Assembly (NCBI GenBank): GCA_964591245.1
Contig: CAZPZZ010000074.1
Location: 1 to 19,745 of the forward strand
Direction: 5' to 3'
Origin: CAZPZZ01 sp964591245
GTDB taxonomy: Bacteria; Acidobacteriota; Vicinamibacteria; Vicinamibacterales; UBA8438
Length of the DNA stretch: 19,745 nt
The notes under the pieces are model-generated. The model saw nothing but the letters and a program-made list of their open reading frames with translations, was not told the origin of the DNA and made no database searches. This document shows positions 7,190 to 14,375 of the stretch, in pieces (positions within the stretch are counted from its first letter, which is position 1; each line of letters starts with the position of its first letter). Position numbers and translations under genes: made by a program.

Positions 7190-7286
7190 CACGCCAAGTC
7201 TCTGGAACTCCGCTTCGAGCTGGCGGCAACCGCGATCCAGTAGACGTCGTCGTCTTCTTCTATCGCTTCCAGCTCGGCATCGGGGA

Positions 7287-7913
7287 TCAGTAGAGCTTGT
7301 CGTTGTAAGACTCTTGAAGCTGCCGCTCGACGATCTCCGGGGACTCGTGCCAGTTTGTGTGATCAACCGTAATCTGCGCATACGTTGGCATAGCCGTGAT
7401 ATCCGGCCAGGTCTCTGGGCACCATACACCCGAACGAATGGCACATTTTGCGCAGTGGAAGAACGCTTCCTCCACGTCGACGACCAGGGCAAGCGTGGGG
7501 ACCTGTCCACGGATCACCATTGTGTCGAGCACGGCGCGGTCGCGGACAATTCGCGCCGAACCGCTGACCCGGAGCGTCTCTCGATAGCCTGGGACAAGGA
7601 ACAGGAGGCCAACGCGTGGGTTCTCGATGATGTTGAGTAGCCCGTCAGCCCGTTTGTTTCCAGGTCGGTCCGGTATCGCCAAGGTGGTGTCATCGAGAAC
7701 TTGGACGAACCCAGGCGGATCGCCTTTGGGAGAGACGTCCATATGGCCCTTCTCGTCGGTGCTCGCGACAAGGAGGTAGGGAGAGCGCGCGATGAATGTA
7801 CGGCAATGGGTGTCGAGTGCAGAGATGATCTTTCGTTGAACACGCGCGGCGGGGAAACCAATGGCGTCCCGGAGCTGTGCTTTCGTCGTGATGACGTCTG
7901 TGAACGCTCGCAT
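7287..7913 (-). CDS. PPOX-class FMN-dependent enzyme, DR_2398/MSMEG_1061-like
   Basis: The start at 7913 (MRAFTDV) is chosen because GAGGGGGAG lies just upstream and family members begin this way. The frame could open at 8228, but that part reads antisense through tRNA-Leu and is not real. The 208-residue protein has the split-barrel flavin-binding fold typical of pyridoxamine-phosphate-oxidase-like proteins. DVSPKGDPPGFVQVLDDTTL (59-78) and IPDRPGNKRADGLLNIIENP (80-99) are the hallmark strands around the flavin phosphate, and EEAFFHCAKCAIRSGVW (148-164) is the C-terminal family signature. Members probably bind FMN and reduce or oxidise small substrates; this subgroup has no agreed substrate. 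It is flanked by a hairpin on its 3' side and 285 bp of non-coding DNA before tRNA-Leu, so it is likely monocistronic. Confidence 0.9.
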   Translation of the reverse strand: MRAFTDVITTKAQLRDAIGFPAARVQRKIISALDTHCRTFIARSPYLLVASTDEKGHMDVSPKGDPPGFVQVLDDTTLAIPDRPGNKRADGLLNIIENPRVGLLFLVPGYRETLRVSGSARIVRDRAVLDTMVIRGQVPTLALVVDVEEAFFHCAKCAIRSGVWCPETWPDITAMPTYAQITVDHTNWHESPEIVERQLQESYNDKLY

Positions 7914-8138
7914 TCGTCTCCCCCTCGCGGTGCCGACTTCGTTGAGTCGGCCGCTGGTCTGTCCCTGCCGCTGCCCGGAACGGTGTGACAGCGTCCGCCG
8001 TCCCTGACCCGCCGGTCCGATTGGCTCCAGCGTTGCAGTGGATGGAGGCGTCAGCAGCCGAGTCGGACAATGCCTATGAGCTGCCTCAGAGGGCCCTATT
8101 CGCTGAGGTGTTTGGAGATATTCGCACAACGGTTGCGC

Positions 8139-8180
8139 AAAAACGACAGGCTCCGGACTGATGCTCGAATTTCGTCCGGA
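8139..8180 (-). terminator. Hairpin plus T5 behind tRNA-Leu
   Basis: On the minus strand TCCGGAC (complement of 8174-8180) pairs perfectly with GTCCGGA (complement of 8152-8158) across a 15-nt loop. A run of five T (complement of 8139-8143) follows eight bases later. It begins about 18 bases past the CCA end of tRNA-Leu, a good position to end the gapA-to-tRNA transcript. A second dyad, CCTCAG/CTGAGG (8084-8108), lies further on. Confidence 0.5.
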
Positions 8181-8198
8181 TGATTTTCTGAGGAAAAC

Positions 8199-8286
8199 TG
8201 GTGCGGAAGGGGGGATTTGAACCCCCATGGGCCATAGGCCCGCTAGCCCCTCAAGCTAGTGCGTCTGCCAGTTCCGCCACTTCCGC
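8199..8286 (-). tRNA. tRNA-Leu (anticodon GAG), CCA encoded
   Basis: The minus strand from 8286 reads as a class II tRNA. The acceptor stem GCGGAAG pairs with CTTCCGC, discriminator A is at 8202, and CCA is encoded at 8201-8199. The anticodon arm is CTAGC-TTGAGGG-GCTAG, which places anticodon GAG at 8252-8250 and decodes CUC leucine codons. A long variable arm (CGGGCCTATGGCCC) and a T-arm with GGTTCAAATC complete the structure. The gene is 27 bp downstream of secG on the same strand and probably processed from that transcript. Confidence 0.97.
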
Positions 8287-8313
8287 GTGGGTGGGTGAGT
8301 GTTCGCCTGACCG

Positions 8314-8694
8314 CTATTGTGGTTCGTCGGCCGGTGCGTCTTCAGAGATCTCGGCCGCGTCAGTGCCAGCTGTCTCCGTCGCAGCGCCTGGCTCAGCTGG
8401 GGCAGTGGCCGGGGCCGGCAGGCCGGGGCCGTCTACACCGCTGAGTACCGAGCTAGTGGTGCCACGTTGTCCCATGATAGCGAGAGCCATGGAGCCAACC
8501 ATGAAGAGGGCACCCAGCACTGTGGTCGCGCGCGTGAGCACAGTGGCGCCGGCGCGCGCGCCGAATGCAGTCTGGCTACCACTGCCACCGAATGCGGCGG
8601 CGATATCTCCGCCTTTACCCTGTTGCATCAAGACGACGACAAGCAGGAGGGAACAGACGATTACGTAGGCGGTAGTGAAGATGATTCCCAGCAT
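8314..8694 (-). CDS. secG: Preprotein translocase subunit SecG
   Basis: SecG is the small accessory subunit of the SecYEG protein-export channel in the inner membrane. The 126-residue product has the expected two hydrophobic spans (about 3-23 and 54-73) separated by the family hallmark VLMQQGKGGDIAAAFGGSGSQ and AFGARAGATVLTRAT. The N-terminus MLGIIFTTAYVIVC is typical. The last 45 residues are an Ala/Pro/Glu-rich acidic tail, a common but variable feature. No clear ribosome-binding site precedes the ATG; instead a GC hairpin (8705-8721) occupies that position. It follows tpiA after a 121-bp gap that also holds a candidate -10, so it can be read from the glycolytic operon, from its own promoter, or both. 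Confidence 0.95.
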   Translation of the reverse strand: MLGIIFTTAYVIVCSLLLVVVLMQQGKGGDIAAAFGGSGSQTAFGARAGATVLTRATTVLGALFMVGSMALAIMGQRGTTSSVLSGVDGPGLPAPATAPAEPGAATETAGTDAAEISEDAPADEPQ

Positions 8695-8704
8695 AACTAT
8701 TTAG

Positions 8705-8721
8705 ACGGGGGTATTCCCCGT
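8705..8721 (-). promoter_or_regulatory. Hairpin at the secG ribosome-binding position
   Basis: ACGGGG (8705-8710) and CCCCGT (8716-8721) are perfect complements around a 5-nt loop. They end 11 bases before the secG ATG, where a ribosome-binding site would be expected, and no such site is visible. It might limit or regulate secG translation; this is inference. Confidence 0.35.
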
Positions 8722-8805
8722 ATCTCCGCGCCCGTGGGCAGCGTATTGGTGATCGGCGGTCCGTGAGAAAGTAAGAATCTCTAATGTGGCCCGCATGAAG
8801 ATTCA

Positions 8806-8811
8806 ATTATA
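8806..8811 (-). promoter_or_regulatory. Perfect -10 hexamer upstream of secG
   Basis: TATAAT is present on the minus strand at 8811-8806, just past the tpiA stop codon. No good -35 sits at 16-18 bp; the hexamer at 17 bp is GAGCCA. It may be an internal promoter giving secG and tRNA-Leu separate expression, but the evidence is one hexamer. Confidence 0.3.
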
Positions 8812-8815
8812 CCCG

Positions 8816-9604
8816 TTAGGCCGTCTCGTGGCTCAGAGCAACGATTTTGGCGAAGCTGACCGGGTCGAGACTGGCACCTCCCACGAGCGCTCCATCGACC
8901 TCGGGCTGCGCCATGAGTGCGGCGATGCTATCTGGTTTAACGCTTCCACCGTAGATGATCCGGCAGGCGGCGGCGGCGTCCGTACCGAACTGCTCCTTGA
9001 GCTTTCCGCGGACATGCCGGTGCGCGGCGTTGGCCTGTTCTGGCGTGGCGACGTGCCCGGTGCCAATGGCCCAGACGGGTTCGTAGGCCATGACGAGCGT
9101 GCCGATTTCTTCCCGCGAGCGCCCATCCAATCCCTGCTCCACCTGCCGTGTGAGTACGTCCAACGTCCGATTGGTTTCCCGGTCATCGAGGGTTTCGCCG
9201 ATACACACGATGGGTGTGAGTCCCGCGGCGAGTGTGGCCCGTGTCTTGGCTCTGACGCCGGCGTCGGTCTCCCCAAAGAGTTGGCGTCGCTCAGAGTGAC
9301 CAAGGATGACGGATGTGGCACCGGCGGCAGTGAGCATGTCCAGGCTGATCTCGCCGGTGAAAGCGCCGTGTGGTTCGGCCGACACATTTTGGGCGGCTAC
9401 GCCGATGGGGGGGGAGGTAGATCCCGGCCCACGACTGAGCGCCTGAGCGAGTGCGGGTAGTGCCAGGAATGGCGGCGCGAGGACGATGTCCGTCGTGGCC
9501 TCGCGGAGTTGGCCGACGAGCGGGAGGAAATGCTCGGCATAGGCGACCGCCTCTTGGGCGGTCTTATGCATTTTCCAGTTTGCGGCGATAAAGGGCCTGC
9601 GCAT
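8816..9604 (-). CDS. tpiA: Triosephosphate isomerase
   Basis: This enzyme interconverts dihydroxyacetone phosphate and glyceraldehyde 3-phosphate in glycolysis and gluconeogenesis. The 262-residue length is slightly above the usual 250. All catalytic residues are visible: Asn9 and Lys11 in AANWKMH, His103 in VILGHSERR and Glu175 in AYEPVWAIGTG, where the flexible lid follows. The phosphate-gripping YGGSVKPDS (218-226) and GALVGGASL (238-246) are intact. It starts 2 bp after the pgk stop, with GGAGGG about 13 bases upstream inside pgk, so it is almost certainly co-translated from the gapA-pgk-tpiA message. Confidence 0.98.
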   Translation of the reverse strand: MRRPFIAANWKMHKTAQEAVAYAEHFLPLVGQLREATTDIVLAPPFLALPALAQALSRGPGSTSPPIGVAAQNVSAEPHGAFTGEISLDMLTAAGATSVILGHSERRQLFGETDAGVRAKTRATLAAGLTPIVCIGETLDDRETNRTLDVLTRQVEQGLDGRSREEIGTLVMAYEPVWAIGTGHVATPEQANAAHRHVRGKLKEQFGTDAAAACRIIYGGSVKPDSIAALMAQPEVDGALVGGASLDPVSFAKIVALSHETA

Positions 9605-9606
9605 GG

Positions 9607-10815
9607 TTATGAGTCGCCCTCCGTGGGCATGTCTGACAGGACCTCGACGCCCGGGAGACGTCGGCCAGCGAGTAGCTCGAGCGATGCACCGCCGCCTGTC
9701 GAAATGTGTGTGATCCCGCTAGCAACGCCGGCTCGACCGATGGCTGCCACGGAGTCGCCTCCACCGACGACGGAGTGGGCGTTACTGGCCGCCACCGCTT
9801 TGGCCAACGCGACCGTGCCCGGGGAGAACGGATCGATTTCGAAGACGCCCATCGGGCCATTCCAGACTACGGTTTTCGCACTGTGGATCAGCTCCGCGTA
9901 GCGGGCGACCGTGGTTGGCCCGATATCCACTCCCCGGCGGGCGCCGATGTTCGGGTCGTCGACGGCAAGCGTTTCGAAGGCGGCCTGCGCCTCGAGGCGA
10001 TCGGCGACGATGTGGTCGGTTGGAAGCTCGAGCCGTACGCCCCGTGTTGATGCGTTTTGCACAATGTCACGGGTGATCGCTACGAGGTCTCGTTCCACAA
10101 GTGACTGGCCCACGGGGATTCCCCGTGCGAGGAAAAACGTGTAGGCCATGGCTCCGCCCACGAGTAACGCATCGACTCGTCCCAAGAGATTCTCGATAAC
10201 CTCCAGTTTGCCGGAGACTTTCGCGCCCCCAAGAATCGCCACGAAGGGACGCGCCGGTTTCCCGAGAAGCGCACCGAGATGACGGAGTTCGGCCGCCATC
10301 AAGAGTCCGGCGGCGGCGTCTGGCAGATGCGTGACGATACCGGTCGTGGAGGCGTGTGCGCGGTGTGCGGTACCGAAGGCGTCATTCACGTAACACTGGA
10401 CCGGTTCGGCGAGTGCACTCGCAAATTCGTCGTCGTTGGCTTCTTCGCCAGCGTGGAAGCGGAGGTTCTCCAGGAGCACGACCCGTCCGGTGGCGGCCTG
10501 GTCCAAGGCAGTACGTACCGGATCGCCGATGCAGTCCCCGGCGAAGACGACAGGGCGGTCGAGCAACGCGCTGAGACGATCGGCGACCGGCCGTAGGGAA
10601 AGGGATGGCGTGGCCTGTCCCTTCGGCCGGCCGAGATGAGACCCCAGGATCAGGGTTGCCCCACGCTCCAGGGCATGGGTGAGCGTCGGCAACGCTGCTG
10701 TAATTCGCGTGTCGTCTCCGATCACGCCGTCCTGGAGCGGGACGTTGAAATCGACGCGAATAAAGACCCGACGGCCCTCTAATTCAAGTTGATCAATTGT
10801 CTTCTTCGACAGCAT
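9607..10815 (-). CDS. pgk: Phosphoglycerate kinase
   Basis: Pgk transfers phosphate from 1,3-bisphosphoglycerate to ADP. The 402-residue product has the N-domain substrate motifs RVDFNVPLQDG, GSHLGRPKG and LLENLRFHAGE, then AFGTAHRAHAST. The C-domain nucleotide-binding part follows: AILGGAKVSGKLEVIENL, VVWNGPMGVFE, VVGGGDSVAA and ISTGGGASLELLAG near the C-terminus. Length and motif order are standard for a bacterial monomeric enzyme. The ATG at 10815 has a weak AAGG upstream. It is 66 bp behind gapA and 2 bp ahead of tpiA in a three-gene lower-glycolysis operon. Confidence 0.98.
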   Translation of the reverse strand: MLSKKTIDQLELEGRRVFIRVDFNVPLQDGVIGDDTRITAALPTLTHALERGATLILGSHLGRPKGQATPSLSLRPVADRLSALLDRPVVFAGDCIGDPVRTALDQAATGRVVLLENLRFHAGEEANDDEFASALAEPVQCYVNDAFGTAHRAHASTTGIVTHLPDAAAGLLMAAELRHLGALLGKPARPFVAILGGAKVSGKLEVIENLLGRVDALLVGGAMAYTFFLARGIPVGQSLVERDLVAITRDIVQNASTRGVRLELPTDHIVADRLEAQAAFETLAVDDPNIGARRGVDIGPTTVARYAELIHSAKTVVWNGPMGVFEIDPFSPGTVALAKAVAASNAHSVVGGGDSVAAIGRAGVASGITHISTGGGASLELLAGRRLPGVEVLSDMPTEGDS

Positions 10816-10881
10816 CGTCCGGGAACCTTCAACGAGCCGGCAGCGTGTCGTCTGCGTGGTCGAATGAGGCCGTTTGAAAAC

Positions 10882-11889
10882 TTACAACCCTTTCTGTGCG
10901 AGAAAGGTGACCAGGTCGACACAGCGGGACGAGTAGCCCCATTCGTTGTCATACCAGGAGAGGAGCTTCACGAAGTCGCCGTCCATTGCTTTTGTGTAGG
11001 AGGCATCGACGATAGACGAGTGAGGATTCCCTTTGAAGTCGGTGGAGACCAGTGGATCGGTGGCCACCTCGAGGATCCCGTTCAGCGGTCCGGCGGCCGC
11101 TTCGCTGAATGCGGCGTTGATCGCCTCGGCCGAGGTGGGTGTCTGTACCTGTGCTACCAGATCGACGACCGATACGTTCGGTGTTGGGACACGCATCGAG
11201 ATGCCGTCGAGTTTCCCCTTCAACTCCGGTAGCACCTCGCCGACGGCAACCGCGGCGCCGGTTGTGGTCGGAATCATCGACAGCGCGGCGGCTCGTGCCC
11301 GCCGTAGGTCCTTGTGTGGGAGATCCAGGAGCTTCTGGTCGTTCGTATAGGCGTGGACGGTCGTCATCCATCCCCGGGTGAGACCAAACTTCTCGTGCAA
11401 CACCTTGGCCACCGGAGCGAGACAGTTGGTGGTGCAGGAGGCGTTCGAGATGATGCGGTGCTCGCTCGGGTCATAGCGATCGGCATTGACGCCGAGCACG
11501 ACGGTGATGTCTGGTTGCTTCGCGGGGGCCGTGATGATGACCCGCTTGGCCCCTGCCGTCAGATGCTTCGTTGCGTCCTCACGCTTTGTGAAGATACCGG
11601 TCGACTCGAGCACGACCTCGACCCCGAGGTCTCTCCAGGGCAAGTTGGCCGGATCACGCTCAGACAGGACTCGAAATTGCCGATCTCCAACTCGAATACC
11701 ACCGTTGTCCACCGTGACTGCATCGGAGAGGTTGCCGAGTACGGAGTCGTACTTAAGCAGGTGGGCGAGGGTGGCTGTGTCGGTGATGTCGTTCACTGCC
11801 ACAATCTCGATATCGTCGTGACCGCGGGCCGCCCGCATGATGTTCCGGCCGATCCGCCCAAACCCGTTTATTCCTACTCGTGTCGCCAT
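10882..11889 (-). CDS. gapA: Glyceraldehyde-3-phosphate dehydrogenase, type I
   Basis: This NAD-dependent enzyme oxidises and phosphorylates glyceraldehyde 3-phosphate. The 335-residue product begins with the NAD-binding NGFGRIGR (8-15). Asp34 in AVNDITD is the residue that usually selects NAD over NADP. The catalytic Cys152 lies in SNASCTTNCLAP, His179 in WMTTVHAYT, and the C-terminal WYDNEWGYS is intact. It is the first gene of the gapA-pgk-tpiA-secG run. It is divergent from waaA across 136 bp that must hold both promoters. GAGGA lies upstream of the ATG at a rather long distance of about 13 bases. Confidence 0.98.
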   Translation of the reverse strand: MATRVGINGFGRIGRNIMRAARGHDDIEIVAVNDITDTATLAHLLKYDSVLGNLSDAVTVDNGGIRVGDRQFRVLSERDPANLPWRDLGVEVVLESTGIFTKREDATKHLTAGAKRVIITAPAKQPDITVVLGVNADRYDPSEHRIISNASCTTNCLAPVAKVLHEKFGLTRGWMTTVHAYTNDQKLLDLPHKDLRRARAAALSMIPTTTGAAVAVGEVLPELKGKLDGISMRVPTPNVSVVDLVAQVQTPTSAEAINAAFSEAAAGPLNGILEVATDPLVSTDFKGNPHSSIVDASYTKAMDGDFVKLLSWYDNEWGYSSRCVDLVTFLAQKGL

Positions 11890-12025
11890 CGCGTTTCGTT
11901 CGTCCTCTTCCTGATATTGTCCACGTAACTAGTTAACAAACGGTCTATTGTACTTGAGACCAACTTGTTTCGGTCAAACGGGCCAACATATACTCACCCA
12001 TGTTCCGGTTCGGAACGTCATTTTC
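11890..12025. promoter_or_regulatory. Divergent promoter region between gapA and waaA
   Basis: Toward waaA, TTGTTT (11965-11970) and TATACT (11989-11994) are spaced by 18 bp and form a reasonable promoter pair. Toward gapA, a minus-strand TTGTTA lies 17 bp from a weak TATCAG. The 10-bp palindrome TAACTAGTTA sits within the gapA promoter stretch. A separate GTTCCG-N3-CGGAAC dyad lies in the waaA leader. Confidence 0.45.
12002..12016 (+). promoter_or_regulatory. Inverted repeat GTTCCG-N3-CGGAAC before waaA
   Basis: GTTCCG (12002-12007) and CGGAAC (12011-12016) form a perfect dyad with a 3-nt centre. It is 8 bp downstream of the candidate -10 and 9 bp upstream of the waaA ATG. Its position fits an operator or a leader hairpin that would shield the ribosome-binding region. 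No regulator can be named. Confidence 0.35.
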
Positions 12026-13348
12026 ATGTATTTTCTCTACAGCCTGGCGCTTCTTGTCTATGCCCTGCTCGTGACGCCCCGGTTGCTGTACGATGCCATC
12101 CGATATGGGAAGTACAGGGGCACGTTGGCCGAGCGGTGTGGACAATTGCCACCTGAGATCAATACAGACCGGAAGCCGTCCATCTGGGTTCATGCTGTAT
12201 CGGTGGGCGAGGTACTTGCTACGCGCACGCTGATTCCGGCGCTGAGACAACGTTATCCCGGTCACAGCCTCTGGATGTCGACCACAACCCAGAGCGGGCG
12301 AGCCGTCGCGGCGCAGATCGAGGGTGTGGATGGATTGTTTTATTTCCCACTCGATCTGGTTCCGGTCGTGCACCGGGTACTTGATCAGGTGCGGCCTGCA
12401 CTCTTTATCACGGTTGATACCGAGCTGTGGCCGAATCTGGTGCGCCACTGCCGATTGCGCGGGATCAAGACCGTGCTGGTGAATGGGCGCATCTCTGACC
12501 GTTCTTTCCCACGTTATCGTCTCATTCGTCCCTTCTTTCGTAAGGTGTTGGTCGGGATCGACCGTTGTTGTGCGCAGAGCGATGAGTCCGGTCGCCGTCT
12601 GGTTGAGCTGGGCGCGCCTGGAGACCACGTTGTCGTGACCGGGAACCTGAAATTTGACACATTGTCGACTCCGGCCACTGGCTCACCGCCGGAGGCTGAC
12701 AGCGTTTTGCGTCGGTTCTGTGTTTCGCCAGGGCGAATGGTGCTCATCGCCGCGAGTACCCACAAGGGTGAAGAGGTATGTGTACTTGAGGCATTTTCGC
12801 GTATCACCCGTCGCCATCCGACGGCGCTGCTTGTGATGGCTCCTCGTCATCCCGAGCGGGCGCGTGAGGTGCTGCGGCAGGCGGAGGGGCTGGGGTTCGA
12901 TGCGGTGTATCGGAGCGAGCTGTCTGTCGATGCGGCACCAAGTGCGCCCGTTGTGGTGCTCGATACCGTGGGCGAGCTGGCGACGTTACTGCAACGTGCG
13001 ACGGTCGTGTTCTTGGGAGGGACCTTGGTTCCAGTTGGAGGGCATAATTTGCTGGAGCCGGCCGCCTGGGGAAAGCCGGTCGTGTTCGGGCCGCACATGG
13101 AGAATTTCGCTGAGATCGCGAGCTTATTCGTCTCGCGGCGGGCGGCACTTCAAATCGGATCATCCGAAGAGCTCGAACTGACGTTGATGGATCTGCTGGA
13201 CGATCCTGAGAAACGTCGTGATTTGGGGACTGCCGCGGTCGCATTGCTTGCTGCACATCGAGGGGCCACAGAACGCACGTTGGCCGAGATCGAGATGGTC
13301 TGGCCTGGAGGATATGGCGCTGCTGCAACTCTTGAGCCGGCTGTATGA
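12026..13348 (+). CDS. waaA: 3-deoxy-D-manno-octulosonic acid (Kdo) transferase
   Basis: WaaA (KdtA, family GT30) adds Kdo from CMP-Kdo to the lipid A precursor at the inner face of the cytoplasmic membrane. The ATG at 12026 gives a 440-residue protein starting with a membrane anchor (MYFLYSLALLVYALLV), as in family members; the frame is open back to a TTG at 11948, but that extension overlaps the promoter. Signatures are IWVHAVSVGEVLA with the conserved Glu, MSTTTQSGR, TELWPNL, VNGRISDRS, TGNLKFD, ASTHKGEE, HPERA and GGTLVPVGGHNLLEPAAWGKPV near the C-terminus. No clear ribosome-binding site is seen. It is the first gene of the plus-strand LPS operon, and its end overlaps lpxK by 35 bp. Confidence 0.96.
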   Translation: MYFLYSLALLVYALLVTPRLLYDAIRYGKYRGTLAERCGQLPPEINTDRKPSIWVHAVSVGEVLATRTLIPALRQRYPGHSLWMSTTTQSGRAVAAQIEGVDGLFYFPLDLVPVVHRVLDQVRPALFITVDTELWPNLVRHCRLRGIKTVLVNGRISDRSFPRYRLIRPFFRKVLVGIDRCCAQSDESGRRLVELGAPGDHVVVTGNLKFDTLSTPATGSPPEADSVLRRFCVSPGRMVLIAASTHKGEEVCVLEAFSRITRRHPTALLVMAPRHPERAREVLRQAEGLGFDAVYRSELSVDAAPSAPVVVLDTVGELATLLQRATVVFLGGTLVPVGGHNLLEPAAWGKPVVFGPHMENFAEIASLFVSRRAALQIGSSEELELTLMDLLDDPEKRRDLGTAAVALLAAHRGATERTLAEIEMVWPGGYGAAATLEPAV

Positions 13349-14375
13349 CGAGGCGGCGTGGCGCCGCCGTCAGTGGTACGCATGTCGCCCCGATGCTCAG
13401 AGGCGTCTCTGCCGACCTACGATCAGCGTCGGCGCGCTTGCGGTCGGGGGCAGTGGAAAGACACCCTTGACGGCGTATCTCGTGCAGAGGCTGGTCGCGA
13501 TGGGAGAGCGGCCGGCCGTGCTGAGCCGGGGGTATGGACGGGTTGCGCCGCGCGACGGGGTGGTGGTGGTGCGCGACCACGAGCGGGTTCGTGGTGAGCT
13601 CGCCACGAGTGGCGACGAGCCCTGGATGCTTGCTCAGTCTCCAGCGCTCGAGGGTGCCGTGGTGGCGGTTGCGACCGACCGATTTCTGGCCGGGCATCTC
13701 GCCGAGACTCATCTCGGGGCGACGGTGCACCTGCTTGATGACGGATTTCAACACCTGCCACTGGCGCGTGGTACGGATTTGGTGGTGGTCTCGGCGGCGG
13801 ACCTTGAGACCCCGGTTGTGTTGCCGGCCGGACGCCTGAGAGAGCGGGTGTCAGCTGTCAGCTTTGCCGACGCAGTGTTTCTCGTCGACGTGTCGGCCGA
13901 ATCCCGTGAATGGCTGCTTGCGCGTCATTCGGTATCGCGGGTGTTCACGGTGCGGCGGCGCGTGGGACCGGTGTGTCTCGTACCCCGCACGCATCAAGGA
14001 GGTCGACTTGGGCCCGTGACTGGCCCGGAGACTCTGGCGCCTGGAGAGCGGGTGTTTGCCGTCGCGGGGATTGCACGGCCCGGTCGCTTTTTTGATGATC
14101 TGCAGCGTGCGGGATATCAGGTGGTGGCCACGCGTGTATTTCCTGACCATTATCGCTACACGCGACGAACAGTGGAGCGGTTCCAGGCGGAGGCACGGTC
14201 GGTCGGGGCGCGAGCGATCGTCACAACAGAGAAGGATTGCGTGCGGCTTCTGGCATTTCTGCCTTGTGATCCTCCGCTGGCAACCATGTCACTGGCGCAC
14301 GAGGTTCCGTCGGACGAGGGCCTCGACGCGTTTCTTGCCGAGCGGCTCGCCGCGGAGCGGGTGTTGAACGCATGA
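13314..14375 (+). CDS. lpxK: Tetraacyldisaccharide 4'-kinase
   Basis: LpxK phosphorylates the 4' position of the lipid A disaccharide at the inner membrane. The ATG at 13314 lies in a GGAGG context inside the end of waaA and gives 353 residues. Upstream in-frame starts would overlap waaA much further. The N-terminal amphipathic part is followed by the P-loop VGGSGKTP (44-51), SRGYGR (71-76), GDEPWMLAQ (100-108) and the family hallmark LDDGFQH (141-147), then NAGRLRE-like PAGRLRE and TTEKDCVR near the C-terminus. Order and length match LpxK. It sits between waaA and the acyltransferase, which act on the same lipid A intermediate. Its TGA overlaps the next start as ATGA. Confidence 0.95.
   Translation: MALLQLLSRLYDEAAWRRRQWYACRPDAQRRLCRPTISVGALAVGGSGKTPLTAYLVQRLVAMGERPAVLSRGYGRVAPRDGVVVVRDHERVRGELATSGDEPWMLAQSPALEGAVVAVATDRFLAGHLAETHLGATVHLLDDGFQHLPLARGTDLVVVSAADLETPVVLPAGRLRERVSAVSFADAVFLVDVSAESREWLLARHSVSRVFTVRRRVGPVCLVPRTHQGGRLGPVTGPETLAPGERVFAVAGIARPGRFFDDLQRAGYQVVATRVFPDHYRYTRRTVERFQAEARSVGARAIVTTEKDCVRLLAFLPCDPPLATMSLAHEVPSDEGLDAFLAERLAAERVLNA

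Larger units (their letters stand above)
6719..7286. other. 568-bp intergenic region: promoter, structured repeats, no gene recognised
   Basis: No convincing coding frame is present. Going right, the region holds a roughly 190-base leader for the minus-strand cluster, a promoter-like TTGACA with a G8 spacer (6918-6948), a long imperfect palindrome (7074-7136) and a terminator-like hairpin behind the PPOX gene (7171-7189). Each is listed separately. Confidence 0.55.

Noticed and set aside
7189..7330. Acidic protein-like frame just after the PPOX stop (contains IPDAELEAIEEDDDVYW)
   Set aside because: It reads plausibly but has no start codon: the frame is closed upstream by a stop within the PPOX coding sequence. 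The PPOX protein already ends at its usual place, so a frameshifted extension is not needed.
7914..8228. N-terminal extension of the PPOX gene up to 8228
   Set aside because: Its first residues are the antisense reading of tRNA-Leu, a common false start. The real start at 7913 has a purine-rich ribosome-binding site and matches the family N-terminus.
12804..13754. 316-codon minus-strand open frame opposite waaA and lpxK
   Set aside because: Arg/Pro/Ser-rich antisense shadow of two well-recognised genes, with no domain and no ribosome-binding context.
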